Positions 39,740 to 48,950 of a DNA stretch of 64,000 nt are shown here, one piece after another. Every line of letters begins with the position of its first letter. Position 1 is the first letter of the stretch. The notes under the pieces are model-generated. The model was given only the letters and a program-made list of their open reading frames with translations. It was not told the DNA's origin and did no database searches. Origin of the DNA: Thiosocius teredinicola (GTDB taxonomy: Bacteria; Pseudomonadota; Gammaproteobacteria; Chromatiales; Chromatiaceae); NCBI RefSeq assembly GCF_002009425.1, contig NZ_CP019936.1, positions 3,831,297 through 3,895,296 of the forward strand, given 5' to 3'. The translations under genes and the position numbers were made by a program.

Positions 39740-39753
39740 ATAGCGGCTGAGAT

Positions 39754-41655
39754 TCAGCCTGCGTGAACCGCTTTCGAACCAGGCTGGGCGCCGTGCAAGG
39801 CTTCGCGGATGCGCGCTTCGATCTGAGCGACCGAAAGACCGGCGATCTCCAACTGTTCCGCCTGGGTGCCCTGCTCGATGAACTCGTCGGGCAGGCCGAG
39901 ATTCAGCACCTTTACCTGCACGCCGGAGGCCAATAGCAACTCGTTAACCGCCGAACCGGCGCCGCCGGATACCGCGTTTTCCTCGAGCGTGACGACCAAT
40001 CGATGGCTGCCGGCAAGTCGCAGGACCAGGGCCTCATCGAGCGGCTTGACGAAGCGCATATTGGCGACCGACGCATCGAGATTCTGCGCCGCCTTCAGTG
40101 CGGATGCCAACAGTGTGCCGAAGGCCAGGATCGCGATGTCTTTGCCTTCGCGCATGATCTCGCCGCGCCCCCACGGCAACGTCTCAAGCTCCGACGACGG
40201 CTGCGTGCCGATACCCGAGCCGCGCGGGTAGCGCACCATGGCCGGACCTTGGTGCTCATAGGCGGCCTGCAACATGCGCCGACATTCGGCCTCATCGGCC
40301 GGCGCCAGGATTGCGATATTGGGGATGCAGCGGGCGTAACTCAGATCATAGGCACCGGCGTGGGTGGCGCCATCGGCACCGACCAGGCCGGCACGATCGA
40401 CAGCGAAGGTCACATCCAGGTTCTGCAAGGCCACATCGTGCAACAACTGATCGTAGGCGCGCTGCAGGAAGGTCGAATAGATTGCGACCACCGGTTTCAG
40501 GCCGTCGCAGGCCATACCGGCAGCAAAGGTAACAGCGTGTTGTTCAGCGATGCCAACATCGAAATAGCGTCGCGGGAAGCGCGCAGCGAAGTCGACCAGG
40601 CCCGATCCCTCGCACATCGCCGGCGTCACGGCCATCAGCCGCCGATCCTGCTCGGCCGCATCGCAGATCCAATCGGAGAACACGCTGGTGAAGCTCTTGC
40701 CGCCAGCCTTCTTCTGCATCTGGCCGGTCGACGGGTTGAACGGCGTCACCCCGTGATAAACGCACGGATCGCCCTCGGCCGGCGCATAGCCCCGGCCCTT
40801 CTGCGTAACCACGTGCAGAAAACGCGGACCGCGCATGCGCTTCATATTGCGCAGCGTATTGACCAGCAGCGGCAGGTCGTGGCCGTCGATCGGGCCGATG
40901 TAGTTGAAGCCGAGTTCTTCGAACAAGGTGCCGGGCATCACCATGCCCTTCATGTGCTCTTCCCAGCGGTGCACCAGGTCTTTCATGCCGGGCAGACCGC
41001 TCAGCACGTGTTTGCCGCCCTCTCGAACCCGGTTATAGAAACGGCTCGACAGCACCCGCGCCAGGTAGTTGCTGATCGCGCCGACCGGCTGCGAGATCGA
41101 CATGTCGTTGTCGTTGAGCACCACCAGCAGATCGAGGTCCAAGGCACCGGCGTGATTCAGCGCCTCGAAGGCCATACCGGCAGACAGGGCGCCATCGCCA
41201 ATTACCGCGATATGTTCGCGCTGCTCGCCTGCAGCCTGGGCAGCCACCGCCATGCCGAGGGCGGCACTGATCGAGGTACTCGAATGACCGGCACCGAACG
41301 GGTCGTATTCGGATTCGTCGCGTTTCAGAAAACCGGACAGACCGTCCTTCTTGCGCAGCGTCGTCATGCGATCGCGCCGACCGGTCAGAATCTTGTGTGG
41401 ATAGGCCTGGTGCCCGACATCCCAGACCAGCCGATCGCTCGGCGTGTCGAACACATAATGCAGCGCCACCGTCAGCTCGACCACGCCGAGGCCAGCCGCA
41501 AGATGCCCACCGGTCTGCGACACCGCATTCACCAGGCACCGCCGCACCTCGGCTGCCAGGGCAGGCAGCTCAGTTGCCGGCAACGCGCGCAAACCACCCG
41601 GCGAATCGATTTCGTCGAGCAGTCGGTACGGGGCGCCTGACTGGCTGTGAGGCAT
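39754..41655 (-). CDS. dxs: 1-deoxy-D-xylulose-5-phosphate synthase
   Basis: Dxs condenses pyruvate and glyceraldehyde 3-phosphate, the first step of the MEP isoprenoid pathway. The thiamine-diphosphate enzyme shows [16 protein letters not shown], the [15 protein letters not shown]-x-NDNDMSIS cofactor region, and [15 protein letters not shown] in the transketolase pyrimidine domain. The frame reaches a GTG at 41676, but the ATG at 41655 starts the family-like [19 protein letters not shown] and gives 633 residues. It is convergent with the FIST gene, separated by 14 bases. Confidence 0.97.
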   Translation of the reverse strand: MPHSQSGAPYRLLDEIDSPGGLRALPATELPALAAEVRRCLVNAVSQTGGHLAAGLGVVELTVALHYVFDTPSDRLVWDVGHQAYPHKILTGRRDRMTTLRKKDGLSGFLKRDESEYDPFGAGHSSTSISAALGMAVAAQAAGEQREHIAVIGDGALSAGMAFEALNHAGALDLDLLVVLNDNDMSISQPVGAISNYLARVLSSRFYNRVREGGKHVLSGLPGMKDLVHRWEEHMKGMVMPGTLFEELGFNYIGPIDGHDLPLLVNTLRNMKRMRGPRFLHVVTQKGRGYAPAEGDPCVYHGVTPFNPSTGQMQKKAGGKSFTSVFSDWICDAAEQDRRLMAVTPAMCEGSGLVDFAARFPRRYFDVGIAEQHAVTFAAGMACDGLKPVVAIYSTFLQRAYDQLLHDVALQNLDVTFAVDRAGLVGADGATHAGAYDLSYARCIPNIAILAPADEAECRRMLQAAYEHQGPAMVRYPRGSGIGTQPSSELETLPWGRGEIMREGKDIAILAFGTLLASALKAAQNLDASVANMRFVKPLDEALVLRLAGSHRLVVTLEENAVSGGAGSAVNELLLASGVQVKVLNLGLPDEFIEQGTQAEQLEIAGLSVAQIEARIREALHGAQPGSKAVHAG

Positions 41656-41953
41656 TGCTGCAAACCTGATCCACAAACGGACACTTATTCTAACGCACCC
41701 GCTGCAAGTTCAGATCGATATTTGTCGTGGCGCGATAAACATTGTGCGCCAGTCACTCTTGAAAATTTCACTGTTCAACCGCACCTACGGCGAGACGCAG
41801 AACACGCTACCCAGGGCGCAAACCCGGTAGCGCGCTGCGCAATCGGGTCGCGATATGGCGGATTTCCGCAATTTATCTGTCATCGCGATGACAAGGACGT
41901 GTCACGCAGCCGACTTAGGCTGATCGTGAACCTGACGCCAAGGAAACAAGTCA
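41656..41953. other. Intergenic region between divergent dxs and olsB genes
   Basis: Roughly 300 bases hold the promoters of two divergent units. I see no convincing hexamer pair, hairpin or RNA gene. An AAGGAAAC ribosome site precedes the olsB ATG. Confidence 0.4.
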
Positions 41954-42727
41954 ATGAGTGCCGTTGTTCCAGATCTCGACGCCCGGCGATCGAAAAGCCG
42001 ACTCTACGTCGAACTCGCTACAACCATGGACGATATCCACGCCTCGCAGGCGCTGCGCTACCGCATCTTCGGCGAAGAACTGGGTGCACAGGTCGAAGGC
42101 GCCGATCGTGGGATCGACGAAGACCGTTTCGACCCTTATTGCCAACACCTGCTGGTGCGCGACGCCGCCACCGACCGGGTGGTCGGCTCAACCCGTCTGC
42201 TGCTCGACCGGCAGGCCGAAAAGGCCGGCGGCTTTTATTCGTCGAGCGAATTCGATCTCGGCCCGCTGCTGACGCTGCCCGGCCGCCGCCTGGAAGTCGG
42301 TCGCACCTGCATCGACCCGACCTACCGCCAGGGCGCTGCCATCGCCGTGTTGTGGTCGGGACTGGCCGACTACATCAAGGAAAACCGCATCGACATGCTG
42401 TTCGGCTGTGCCAGCGTCGAGATGGAAGATGGCGGCACCGTCGCGCAGGCGATCATGAACCGCGTTCGCCAGCATGCGATGACCAAACCCGATTGCCGGG
42501 TCACGCCGCGCAATCCGCTGCCGCCGCTGCCGGCCGGGACACACGAAACGGTCGCCGCGCCGTTGCCGCCGTTGCTGAAGGCCTACTTCCGGCTCGGTGC
42601 TCGGGCATGTGGTGAACCCTGTTACGATCCGGCGTTCAACTGCGCTGATATCCTGGTCATGGTGAACGTCAACGAGATCGACGCATCTTATACCCGACAC
42701 TTTCTCGATCGGGTGATGAAGGGCTGA
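41954..42727 (+). CDS. olsB: L-ornithine N-alpha-acyltransferase OlsB-like (GNAT)
   Basis: This 257-residue protein is of the OlsB/hemolysin-like GNAT type. OlsB transfers a 3-hydroxyacyl chain from ACP to ornithine, making lyso-ornithine lipid. Family features include QALRYRIFGEELGA, VVGSTRLLL, GRRLEVGRTCIDPTYR and LFGCASVEM. It lies just ahead of a PlsC-like acyltransferase that would perform the second acylation (OlsA), which supports the assignment. The amino-acid acceptor cannot be proven from sequence. Confidence 0.85.
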   Translation: MSAVVPDLDARRSKSRLYVELATTMDDIHASQALRYRIFGEELGAQVEGADRGIDEDRFDPYCQHLLVRDAATDRVVGSTRLLLDRQAEKAGGFYSSSEFDLGPLLTLPGRRLEVGRTCIDPTYRQGAAIAVLWSGLADYIKENRIDMLFGCASVEMEDGGTVAQAIMNRVRQHAMTKPDCRVTPRNPLPPLPAGTHETVAAPLPPLLKAYFRLGARACGEPCYDPAFNCADILVMVNVNEIDASYTRHFLDRVMKG

Positions 42728-42729
42728 CA

Positions 42730-43515
42730 TTGATAAGTACCTGGCGGATAGCGCTGCGAACACTGCTGCTGTCCCTGCACATTCTGTTGGGTCTGATCCT
42801 GACCCCCCTGGTGCTGTCACGGCATCCGGGCGGCGTGTTGCGCACCCACCCGCGGATCGAGTCGTGGTGGCACAACCGCGTGGCCGACATCTTGGGAGTA
42901 CGCATCACGGTGGCCGGCTACCGCCCGCAAGCACCGGCGTTCCTGGTTGCCAACCATATCTCGTGGCTCGATGTCATCGTGCTCGGCGCGCTGACACCGA
43001 CCGATTTCCTGTCCAAGTACGAGGTAAGACGCTGGCCGCTGATCGGCTGGTTGGCGGCGCGCGCCGGCACGCTGTTTATCCGCCGCGGCAACGGCGAAGC
43101 TGCACAGATCACCGAGCAGATCTCCAAGCGACTGCGCGACAACGGCATGCTGACCGTATTCCCCGAAGGCACCACCACCGACGGCACCCTGGTGCGGCCG
43201 TTCTTCTCGCGACTGTTCGCTGCACCGATCGATACGCGCACCGATGTCGTGCCGGTTGCGGTCCGCTACCACATCAACGGCCACCATGATCCCGTCGCGC
43301 CCTATACCGACGATCAATCACTCGGCGAGAACCTGCGCGGCTTGATCACGCGGGCCAAGACCGAGGTCATGGTGATCTTTGGCGAGCCGATCACCTTGAG
43401 CGGACACAGCCGCAAACAGGTCGCCGATGAGGCACGCAATGCCATCATCATGGCGCTGCACAGCCACGAACAGACACCCCTCGGTGAACGCGTTCCGGCG
43501 CCGGCAGCAGGATAG
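42730..43515 (+). CDS. olsA: Lyso-ornithine lipid O-acyltransferase OlsA-like (PlsC family)
   Basis: This 261-residue membrane acyltransferase has the PlsC signatures: the NHISWLD block carrying the acyltransferase aspartate, TLFIRRGNGEAAQI and FPEGTTTDG. An N-terminal membrane segment (LLLSLHILLGLILTPLVL) is present. In OlsBA pairs it esterifies the 3-hydroxyl of lyso-ornithine lipid; a role in phosphatidic acid synthesis is the alternative. The TTG start 2 bases after the olsB stop indicates an operon. Confidence 0.85.
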   Translation: MISTWRIALRTLLLSLHILLGLILTPLVLSRHPGGVLRTHPRIESWWHNRVADILGVRITVAGYRPQAPAFLVANHISWLDVIVLGALTPTDFLSKYEVRRWPLIGWLAARAGTLFIRRGNGEAAQITEQISKRLRDNGMLTVFPEGTTTDGTLVRPFFSRLFAAPIDTRTDVVPVAVRYHINGHHDPVAPYTDDQSLGENLRGLITRAKTEVMVIFGEPITLSGHSRKQVADEARNAIIMALHSHEQTPLGERVPAPAAG

Positions 43516-43569
43516 CGACTTGCGACTGTATTCCCGGCCGGCCACCCTCCCCCTGACAGCGAAACCGGC

Positions 43570-44742
43570 ATGAACATCCTGATCGTTACCGAAACCTACC
43601 CGCCCGAGATCAACGGCGTTGCCCGCACCCTGGCACAGATGGTCAGCGGACTGAGCAAGCTCGGCCACCGCATCACGCTGGTGTGTCCGAAGCAGAAACA
43701 ACGCCCGTCGGATGACGAGCCGGCCGAAATCCATCCGGTGCGCGGGCTACCACTGCCCGGTTATCCGGGCCTGCAATTCGGCATGCCGGCCGGCGGCCTG
43801 ATCAAACGACTGATCGCGCACAAACAGATCGACGCCTGCTATATCGCCACCGAAGGACCGCTCGGCCACTCGGCAATGCGCGCCTGCCATCGGGCCGGCG
43901 TGCCGTGCCTCTCGGGGATGCACACCAACTTTCATCAATACAGTGGTCACTACAACGCCGGCATGCTGGCGCCCGCCCTGTGGCGCTATCTGCGTGGCTT
44001 CCACAACAAGTTGGCCGGTACGCTGGTACCGACCGGCGCCATGGCCGACGAGTTAGAAGACAGCGGGTTTCGCAATCTGCATGTCTGGCCGCGCGGCGTG
44101 CATGCCAATCTGTTCAGCCCGGACAGGCGCAATGAAGAACTGCGTGCCCGCTGGGGCATCGGCAGCGACGACATCGTTGTGGTCTATGTCGGGCGGCTGG
44201 CACCCGAGAAAAACATCGACACCACCTTCGAGGCCTTTTCGGCCATTCGCGAACGGCATCCAACCGCGCGCATGGTGCTGGTAGGCAACGGCCCGGCCGA
44301 GAAGCGACTCAGGGCCACGCACCCCGAGGCGATCTTTGCGGGACCGAGAACCGGTGTCGAACTGGCCGAGTACTATGCCAGCGGCGATATGTTTCTGTTC
44401 AGCAGCGTGACCGAGACCTTCGGCAACGTCACGCTGGAGGCCATGGCCAGCGGCCTCGCGGTGGTGTCGTACGACCTGGCGGCCGCGCACGAACTGATAA
44501 ATCATGGTCACAACGGCCTGCTCGCGCCGGCGGACGACAAGGCGGCCTTCATACAGCATTCGCTCGATTGTGCCGGCGACGCCGCGCTCCGGCAGACACT
44601 AAAAGTTCACGCACGTGAAACCGCGCTGCAACAGGACTGGCCGAAACTCATCGACAGGTTGGAAAAACTGTTTTTGGCAGTCCAGCGCGAGGCAACCGTC
44701 GATGACCGTGAGAACACTGCTACATCAACTGAGCGTCCTTGA
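43570..44742 (+). CDS. GT4-family glycosyltransferase
   Basis: This 390-residue GT-B enzyme resembles GDP-mannose-dependent mannosyltransferases of the MgtA/PimB type. The N-terminal domain begins MNILIVTETYPPEINGVART and contains a histidine-rich acceptor region (GMHTNFHQYSGHY). The C-terminal domain has VYVGRLAPEKNIDTTFEAF and the donor-binding FSSVTETFGNVTLEAMASGL (E-x7-E). With olsBA upstream and a PAP2 phosphatase overlapping its end, it may glycosylate a lipid. The acceptor is not known. Confidence 0.88.
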   Translation: MNILIVTETYPPEINGVARTLAQMVSGLSKLGHRITLVCPKQKQRPSDDEPAEIHPVRGLPLPGYPGLQFGMPAGGLIKRLIAHKQIDACYIATEGPLGHSAMRACHRAGVPCLSGMHTNFHQYSGHYNAGMLAPALWRYLRGFHNKLAGTLVPTGAMADELEDSGFRNLHVWPRGVHANLFSPDRRNEELRARWGIGSDDIVVVYVGRLAPEKNIDTTFEAFSAIRERHPTARMVLVGNGPAEKRLRATHPEAIFAGPRTGVELAEYYASGDMFLFSSVTETFGNVTLEAMASGLAVVSYDLAAAHELINHGHNGLLAPADDKAAFIQHSLDCAGDAALRQTLKVHARETALQQDWPKLIDRLEKLFLAVQREATVDDRENTATSTERP

Positions 44743-45235
44743 AGCACCGATCTGCCGGGTTGCCAGCCAGCGCGGCGAAAACCTCGAAACCCAGCGTTTC
44801 TTCGGCATCATCAGCCGCCTGGGCGACGGCGTCTTCTGGTACCTGATCATGCTGTTGCTGCCGGCACTGTACGGCAACGAAGGCCTACAGGTATCGCTGC
44901 AGATGTTGCTGGTCGGCATCAGTTCGCTGTTGATCTACAAGACGCTCAAGACGCTGACCGTACGCGAGCGCCCGTGCGAGGCCTTCCCCGACATCCGCCG
45001 CCATGCCCCCATGCTCGACTTATACAGCTTTCCGTCGGGCCACACGATGCATGCGGTCGGATTCACCGCTGTCGTCCTCGGTCATTTCCCCGAGATCGGC
45101 ATCTTCATCGTACCGATGGCATTGTTGATCGCCTCGTCGCGCCTGGTGTTGGGCCTGCACTATCCGAGCGACGTGATCGTCGGTGCCGTGATCGGCGGCG
45201 GCATGGCCTGGCTGAGCTTTCTGCCGCTGGTCTGA
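44702..45235 (+). CDS. PAP2-family membrane phosphatase
   Basis: This 177-residue membrane protein carries the three PAP2 motifs: KTLTVRERP (K-x6-RP), PSGH, and SRLVLGLHYPSD (SR-x5-H-x3-D). Such enzymes dephosphorylate phosphatidic acid, undecaprenyl diphosphate or similar lipids. The ATG at 44702 begins MTVRTLLHQL and lies 41 bases inside the end of the glycosyltransferase gene. The longer frame from 44615 is not family-like. The substrate is unknown. Confidence 0.88.
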   Translation: MTVRTLLHQLSVLEAPICRVASQRGENLETQRFFGIISRLGDGVFWYLIMLLLPALYGNEGLQVSLQMLLVGISSLLIYKTLKTLTVRERPCEAFPDIRRHAPMLDLYSFPSGHTMHAVGFTAVVLGHFPEIGIFIVPMALLIASSRLVLGLHYPSDVIVGAVIGGGMAWLSFLPLV

Positions 45236-45275
45236 GCGACTGCGCTGCGTTTCGTCGGCATGAGACAATGCGCTC

Positions 45276-46337
45276 ATGCCGCAACACCCAATCGATACCT
45301 TGATCGTCGGCCAGGGGCTGGCCGGTAGCGCGCTCGCCTGGAAACTGCGCGCCGCCGGTGAACGCGTGTGCGTGATCGACGACGGCCACAAAACCTCGTC
45401 ATCGCGCGTGGCCGCCGGCCTGATCAATCCTTTGGCCGGCATGCGCTTCAACCGCCGCCCGGAATTGCGCGACTGGCTAAGCGCCGCCGACCGCTGGTAT
45501 GCGCAGCTCGCGCAGCACTTCGACCGGCCGTTTTTTCATCCGATACCCATGATGCGTTTGTTCCGCTCAGAGCAGCAGAAACGCTTCTACGACAAACGCA
45601 CGCAAGACGACGAATCCGCAGACCTGATCGGCGCAGCATTCGATGCGGCGCAGCCACCGGAGCCGGTCGACGCACCGTTCGGCGGATTCATGCAGCATCG
45701 CACCGGTTATGTCGACCTGCCGTCGCTGTTGTCGATGATCAGGGATTGGCTGCAGCAGGATCGTGCACTGCTGGAGGCCTCGTTTGATGCTTCCAGCCTT
45801 CGGATATCACCGCAAGACGTCGAGATCGGCGACCTACGTGCGCGCCGCGTGGTGTTCTGCGAAGGCGCTCAGCTGCGCGACAACCCCTGGTTCAGCTATC
45901 TGCCGCTGCAACCGGAAAAAGGCGAGATATTGAACCTGCAGCTGGCCGACCGGCACCCCAAACACATCGTCAACGGAGCGCACTGGTTGGTGCCGCTGGC
46001 CAACGGCACCGTTCGCTTCGGCGCCACGCACGATCACAAGCACTTCGATGTGCAAGCAACGGCCGAGGGTCGCGCCACCTTGCTGCAGGGCTTTACAGCC
46101 ATGTGCAAGAACAACCCACACAACGAGGTCGTCGACCACCAGGCGGGCCTGCGCCCAGGCACACCCGATCGCTACCCGTTCCTTGGCCGACACCCTGAGT
46201 TTCCGCAGCTATGGGTATTCAACGGCTTCGGTGCACGCGGCGCGTTGAGCATCCCCTGGTACGCCGATGCCTTGGTCAACCATCTGATTGAAGATGCGCC
46301 GTTACCAGCGGAAGCCGATATCGCCCGCCTCAAATGA
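45276..46337 (+). CDS. FAD-dependent oxidoreductase, DAO/MnmC-like
   Basis: This 353-residue flavoprotein has the Rossmann dinucleotide motif VGQGLAGSALAWKL at the N-terminus and the DAO-family signatures SSRVAAGLINPLAGMRF and FLGRHPEFPQLWVFNGFGARGA near the C-terminus. The DAO family includes glycine oxidase ThiO and the C-terminal domain of MnmC, which cleaves cmnm5(s2)U to nm5(s2)U in tRNA. It overlaps the next gene, an MnmM-type methyltransferase, by 4 bases. That favours the tRNA role, but this is inference. Confidence 0.8.
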   Translation: MPQHPIDTLIVGQGLAGSALAWKLRAAGERVCVIDDGHKTSSSRVAAGLINPLAGMRFNRRPELRDWLSAADRWYAQLAQHFDRPFFHPIPMMRLFRSEQQKRFYDKRTQDDESADLIGAAFDAAQPPEPVDAPFGGFMQHRTGYVDLPSLLSMIRDWLQQDRALLEASFDASSLRISPQDVEIGDLRARRVVFCEGAQLRDNPWFSYLPLQPEKGEILNLQLADRHPKHIVNGAHWLVPLANGTVRFGATHDHKHFDVQATAEGRATLLQGFTAMCKNNPHNEVVDHQAGLRPGTPDRYPFLGRHPEFPQLWVFNGFGARGALSIPWYADALVNHLIEDAPLPAEADIARLK

Positions 46338-46918
46338 ATCGCCGACCACTCACAAAGATCGCGCAACAAGCGGTAAGTCGAGCATGCCGTGCACACGGGC
46401 GTGCAATCGATGCCACGGTAGGTAATGGTCACGACACCCTGTTGCTCGCGCGTTGCGTGGCACCCGACGGCCATGTGGCCGGTTTCGATATTCAGCCATC
46501 GGCGCTCGATCACACCCGGCAACGCCTGCACGCTGCCGGTTTGGAGCAACACGTCGAATTGATCGATGCAGGACACGAGCGTATGCGCGATCTGCTGGGC
46601 GACGACTGGGTCGGCAACGCCGATGTCGTGATGTTCAATCTCGGCTATCTGCCCGGCGGCGACAAGTCGATCATCACGCAACCGCACACCACCGTGAGCG
46701 CGCTCGAGCAGTCACTCGACATGCTACGCCCCGGTGGACTGCTGTCGCTGATGCTGTACCGCGGACACCCCGGCGCCGAGGCCGAGATTGCCGCCGTCAC
46801 GCAATGGATCGAGGGTTTGAACGACGGCTACGAGATCGAGATCTTGCAATCGCCCGGTCCCTGGTTGTACCTGGTGCGGCGTGCTCAGCCATCGACGGGC
46901 TCAGTCGACGCGATCTAA
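46334..46918 (+). CDS. MnmM/YtqB-family SAM methyltransferase
   Basis: This 194-residue protein matches the rRNA_methylase/YtqB family. The SAM-binding loop is AIDATVGNGHDTLLLA, followed by DVVMFNLGYLPGGDKSIITQ, which is highly characteristic of the family. In Bacillus subtilis the member MnmM methylates nm5s2U34 of tRNA to mnm5s2U. The 4-base overlap with the preceding FAD oxidoreductase suggests the two perform successive steps. Its stop runs 18 bases into the convergent downstream gene. Confidence 0.85.
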   Translation: MNRRPLTKIAQQAVSRACRAHGRAIDATVGNGHDTLLLARCVAPDGHVAGFDIQPSALDHTRQRLHAAGLEQHVELIDAGHERMRDLLGDDWVGNADVVMFNLGYLPGGDKSIITQPHTTVSALEQSLDMLRPGGLLSLMLYRGHPGAEAEIAAVTQWIEGLNDGYEIEILQSPGPWLYLVRRAQPSTGSVDAI

Positions 46919-47677
46919 CCGGTAGGTGACCTGGCTGCTGCTGTCCTCACTGCCCTGGGAGAAGGTCCAGCCGTCCTGCAGCGGTAGATCGACACTGTTT
47001 TCGGGTGGCAGGCTGACCACCTCGCGGACCCGCGCGATGCGCTGCATCCCGCTATGCCGGGTCTCGACATCCTGGCGCTTGCCCAGGATCTGCTTGCCGA
47101 GTTCGGCGCGCGCCAGCCAGTTGTCGGCGACCTGATTGTCAGTCTCGCATTCGTAGGTCAACGCCAAGTAGTTGCCGGGCGCGCGGTAACCCGGCTGCAG
47201 CCGGACACGATCACCCTCGAGTTCGCCGGCCAACGGGAATCCGGCGAATCGTACCCGCGGCGTTTCGTGCATCGTGAGGTTGCTGTCGAGATAGGTGCCG
47301 GCCACCAGGTGGCAATCGAACCAGTTCTGCGGCCCCGACAGCCCCGACACCTTGTCGACCCATCGCGCGCTACCGCTGCCGACCAGAAACTCGCCGTTCG
47401 CGATGGTGAACTGGATGATGACTTCCCACGGCATGCGAATACCGCCGCCGAATCCGCCTTCGCCGAGGAAGAAGTCCTGGTGACCGGTTAGCTGCAGCCG
47501 CCATTGACCATCCACGCCCGCAGCAGATGCGGTCGCATGGACGAGACACAGCAGGCCCAGCACCGCGGACAGCCAGCGATGTCGCTTCGTTCTACAAGCA
47601 GCGGTCGGCGAAACTTGCTCCAGGACGCACTCCCGTTGACGGCAACACAGAACCCGACGACACGACGGCTTTTGCAA
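46901..47677 (-). CDS. Secreted protein of unknown function
   Basis: This frame encodes 258 residues with a basic segment and hydrophobic signal (WLSAVLGLLCLVHATASAA), so the mature beta-rich part is probably periplasmic or extracellular. I do not recognise the family. The mature protein begins GVDGQWRLQLTGHQDFFLGEG and contains NWFDCHLVAGTYLD. The start is uncertain: the first codon is TTG at 47677 with a G-rich run before it, and no ATG is available before the signal. It lies downstream of cbbR on the same strand. Confidence 0.65.
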   Translation of the reverse strand: MQKPSCRRVLCCRQRECVLEQVSPTAACRTKRHRWLSAVLGLLCLVHATASAAGVDGQWRLQLTGHQDFFLGEGGFGGGIRMPWEVIIQFTIANGEFLVGSGSARWVDKVSGLSGPQNWFDCHLVAGTYLDSNLTMHETPRVRFAGFPLAGELEGDRVRLQPGYRAPGNYLALTYECETDNQVADNWLARAELGKQILGKRQDVETRHSGMQRIARVREVVSLPPENSVDLPLQDGWTFSQGSEDSSSQVTYRLDRVD

Positions 47678-47863
47678 CCCCCCCTGCCGAGACCGGGTCG
47701 AGCCCGACGATGCCGGATCACTCTCTATATAGATGGATGGATCATATGACAGTCATGACGGCCCGGTTGGATCGTCATTCCTATCGATTAGGTACCGCGT
47801 CGCAGACACGCCGCAACGGACAATCGATCGAAAGGCCCCGACGACAGACTGGCGCGGCCCCGG

Positions 47864-48781
47864 TCAGGCGGCCACACCCGGCAGCATCAGCCCGGCCGCG
47901 TCGTCACCCATCAGGAAATCGAAGAACGCCCGCGCCACCGGCGGCAGGCGTTTGTCTTTGGTGGTCACCAGGTACCAATGGCGTTCGATCGGGAAACCCT
48001 CGACATCAAGCACCACCAGGCGGCCGGCCTCCAGCTCGAGCTCGAGCGTGTGGATCGACACGATCCCCAGGCCCAGCCCGGCCTCGACCGCATGCTTGAT
48101 CGCCGAATTCGACGTCATCTCCATGCCCGTTTTGAGATGGAATCCGCGTTCCTGAAAGAAACGCTCCATCGCGATGCGCGTGCCCGACTGTTGCTCGCGG
48201 GCGACGAACACCTCGTCGCGCAACTCGGCGAGCGGGATGTTTTTGCGCCCCGCCAAAGGGTGACGGGCCGGCGCGATGATGACCAGCGGGTTCTCCATGA
48301 ACGCGGTCGCGTCCAGGTCGAGGTCTTCCGGCGGCTTGCCCATGATGACCAGGTCGGTCTCATTGCGGGTCAGCTGTTCGAGCAGCGTCTTGCGGTTGGT
48401 CACGTCCAGCGAGAAGGTCGTGCCGGGATAGCGTTGCGAGAACGCCGCCAGCAGGCGGGTAGCGAAATAGTTGGCGGTGGTCGCCACGCTGATCCGCAGG
48501 TGGCCGGTCTGCACGCCCTTGAGCGCCTCGATCACCTCGTCGAGCTCTTCGAGCTGCCGGCCGATGGCCTGGCTGTAGTGGAAAAACTCTTCGCCGGCCT
48601 CGGTCAGACGAATTTGCTTCCCGAGCTTTTCGAACAGCGGCAGGCCCGCGGCCTCCTCCAGTTGGCGGATCTGCATCGACACCGCCGGTTGGCTGAGATG
48701 CAGCTCTTCGGCCGCCCGCGTATAGCTCAAATGACGCGCCACGGCCTCGAAAACCTCTAATTGTCTCAGGGTCAGATGCAT
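47864..48781 (-). CDS. cbbR: LysR-type regulator CbbR
   Basis: CbbR activates Calvin-cycle operons in response to metabolites such as RuBP or NADPH. The 305-residue protein has a LysR helix-turn-helix (LRQLEVFEAVARHLSYTRAA, EELHLSQPAVSMQIRQLEE, read separately) and a periplasmic-binding-protein-like effector domain. Its position divergent from cbbL, 169 bases away, supports the specific name. Confidence 0.93.
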   Translation of the reverse strand: MHLTLRQLEVFEAVARHLSYTRAAEELHLSQPAVSMQIRQLEEAAGLPLFEKLGKQIRLTEAGEEFFHYSQAIGRQLEELDEVIEALKGVQTGHLRISVATTANYFATRLLAAFSQRYPGTTFSLDVTNRKTLLEQLTRNETDLVIMGKPPEDLDLDATAFMENPLVIIAPARHPLAGRKNIPLAELRDEVFVAREQQSGTRIAMERFFQERGFHLKTGMEMTSNSAIKHAVEAGLGLGIVSIHTLELELEAGRLVVLDVEGFPIERHWYLVTTKDKRLPPVARAFFDFLMGDDAAGLMLPGVAA

Positions 48782-48784
48782 AAG

Positions 48785-48831
48785 ACCTATATTATGCGAT
48801 CTATCAGTATTATTGACTGTTAATTATAGGT
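48785..48831. promoter_or_regulatory. Inverted repeat in the cbbR-cbbL control region
   Basis: ACCTATATTA (48785-48794) and TAATTATAGGT (48821-48831) form an imperfect inverted repeat with its outer 7 bases perfectly matched. It begins next to the cbbR start and lies just ahead of a -10-like TATACT (48840-48845) pointing to cbbL. LysR regulators bind such long interrupted repeats, so this is the best candidate CbbR site. The cbbL -35 is not clear. Confidence 0.5.
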
Positions 48832-48950
48832 TGGCCCTCTATACTCGTCCAACCCCATAACAGGACCGGCTAATAAAGCGCGGCCATCAGGGGCCGAAAG
48901 CTCCGGTCCAACCGGAAATGGATCAACTCCAAAACAGAGGGTTTTAGGTA

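Noticed and set aside
47527-48099. 190-codon plus-strand frame near the cbbR end
   Set aside because: It crosses the ends of two minus-strand genes, is Arg/Pro-rich, and has no protein-like features.
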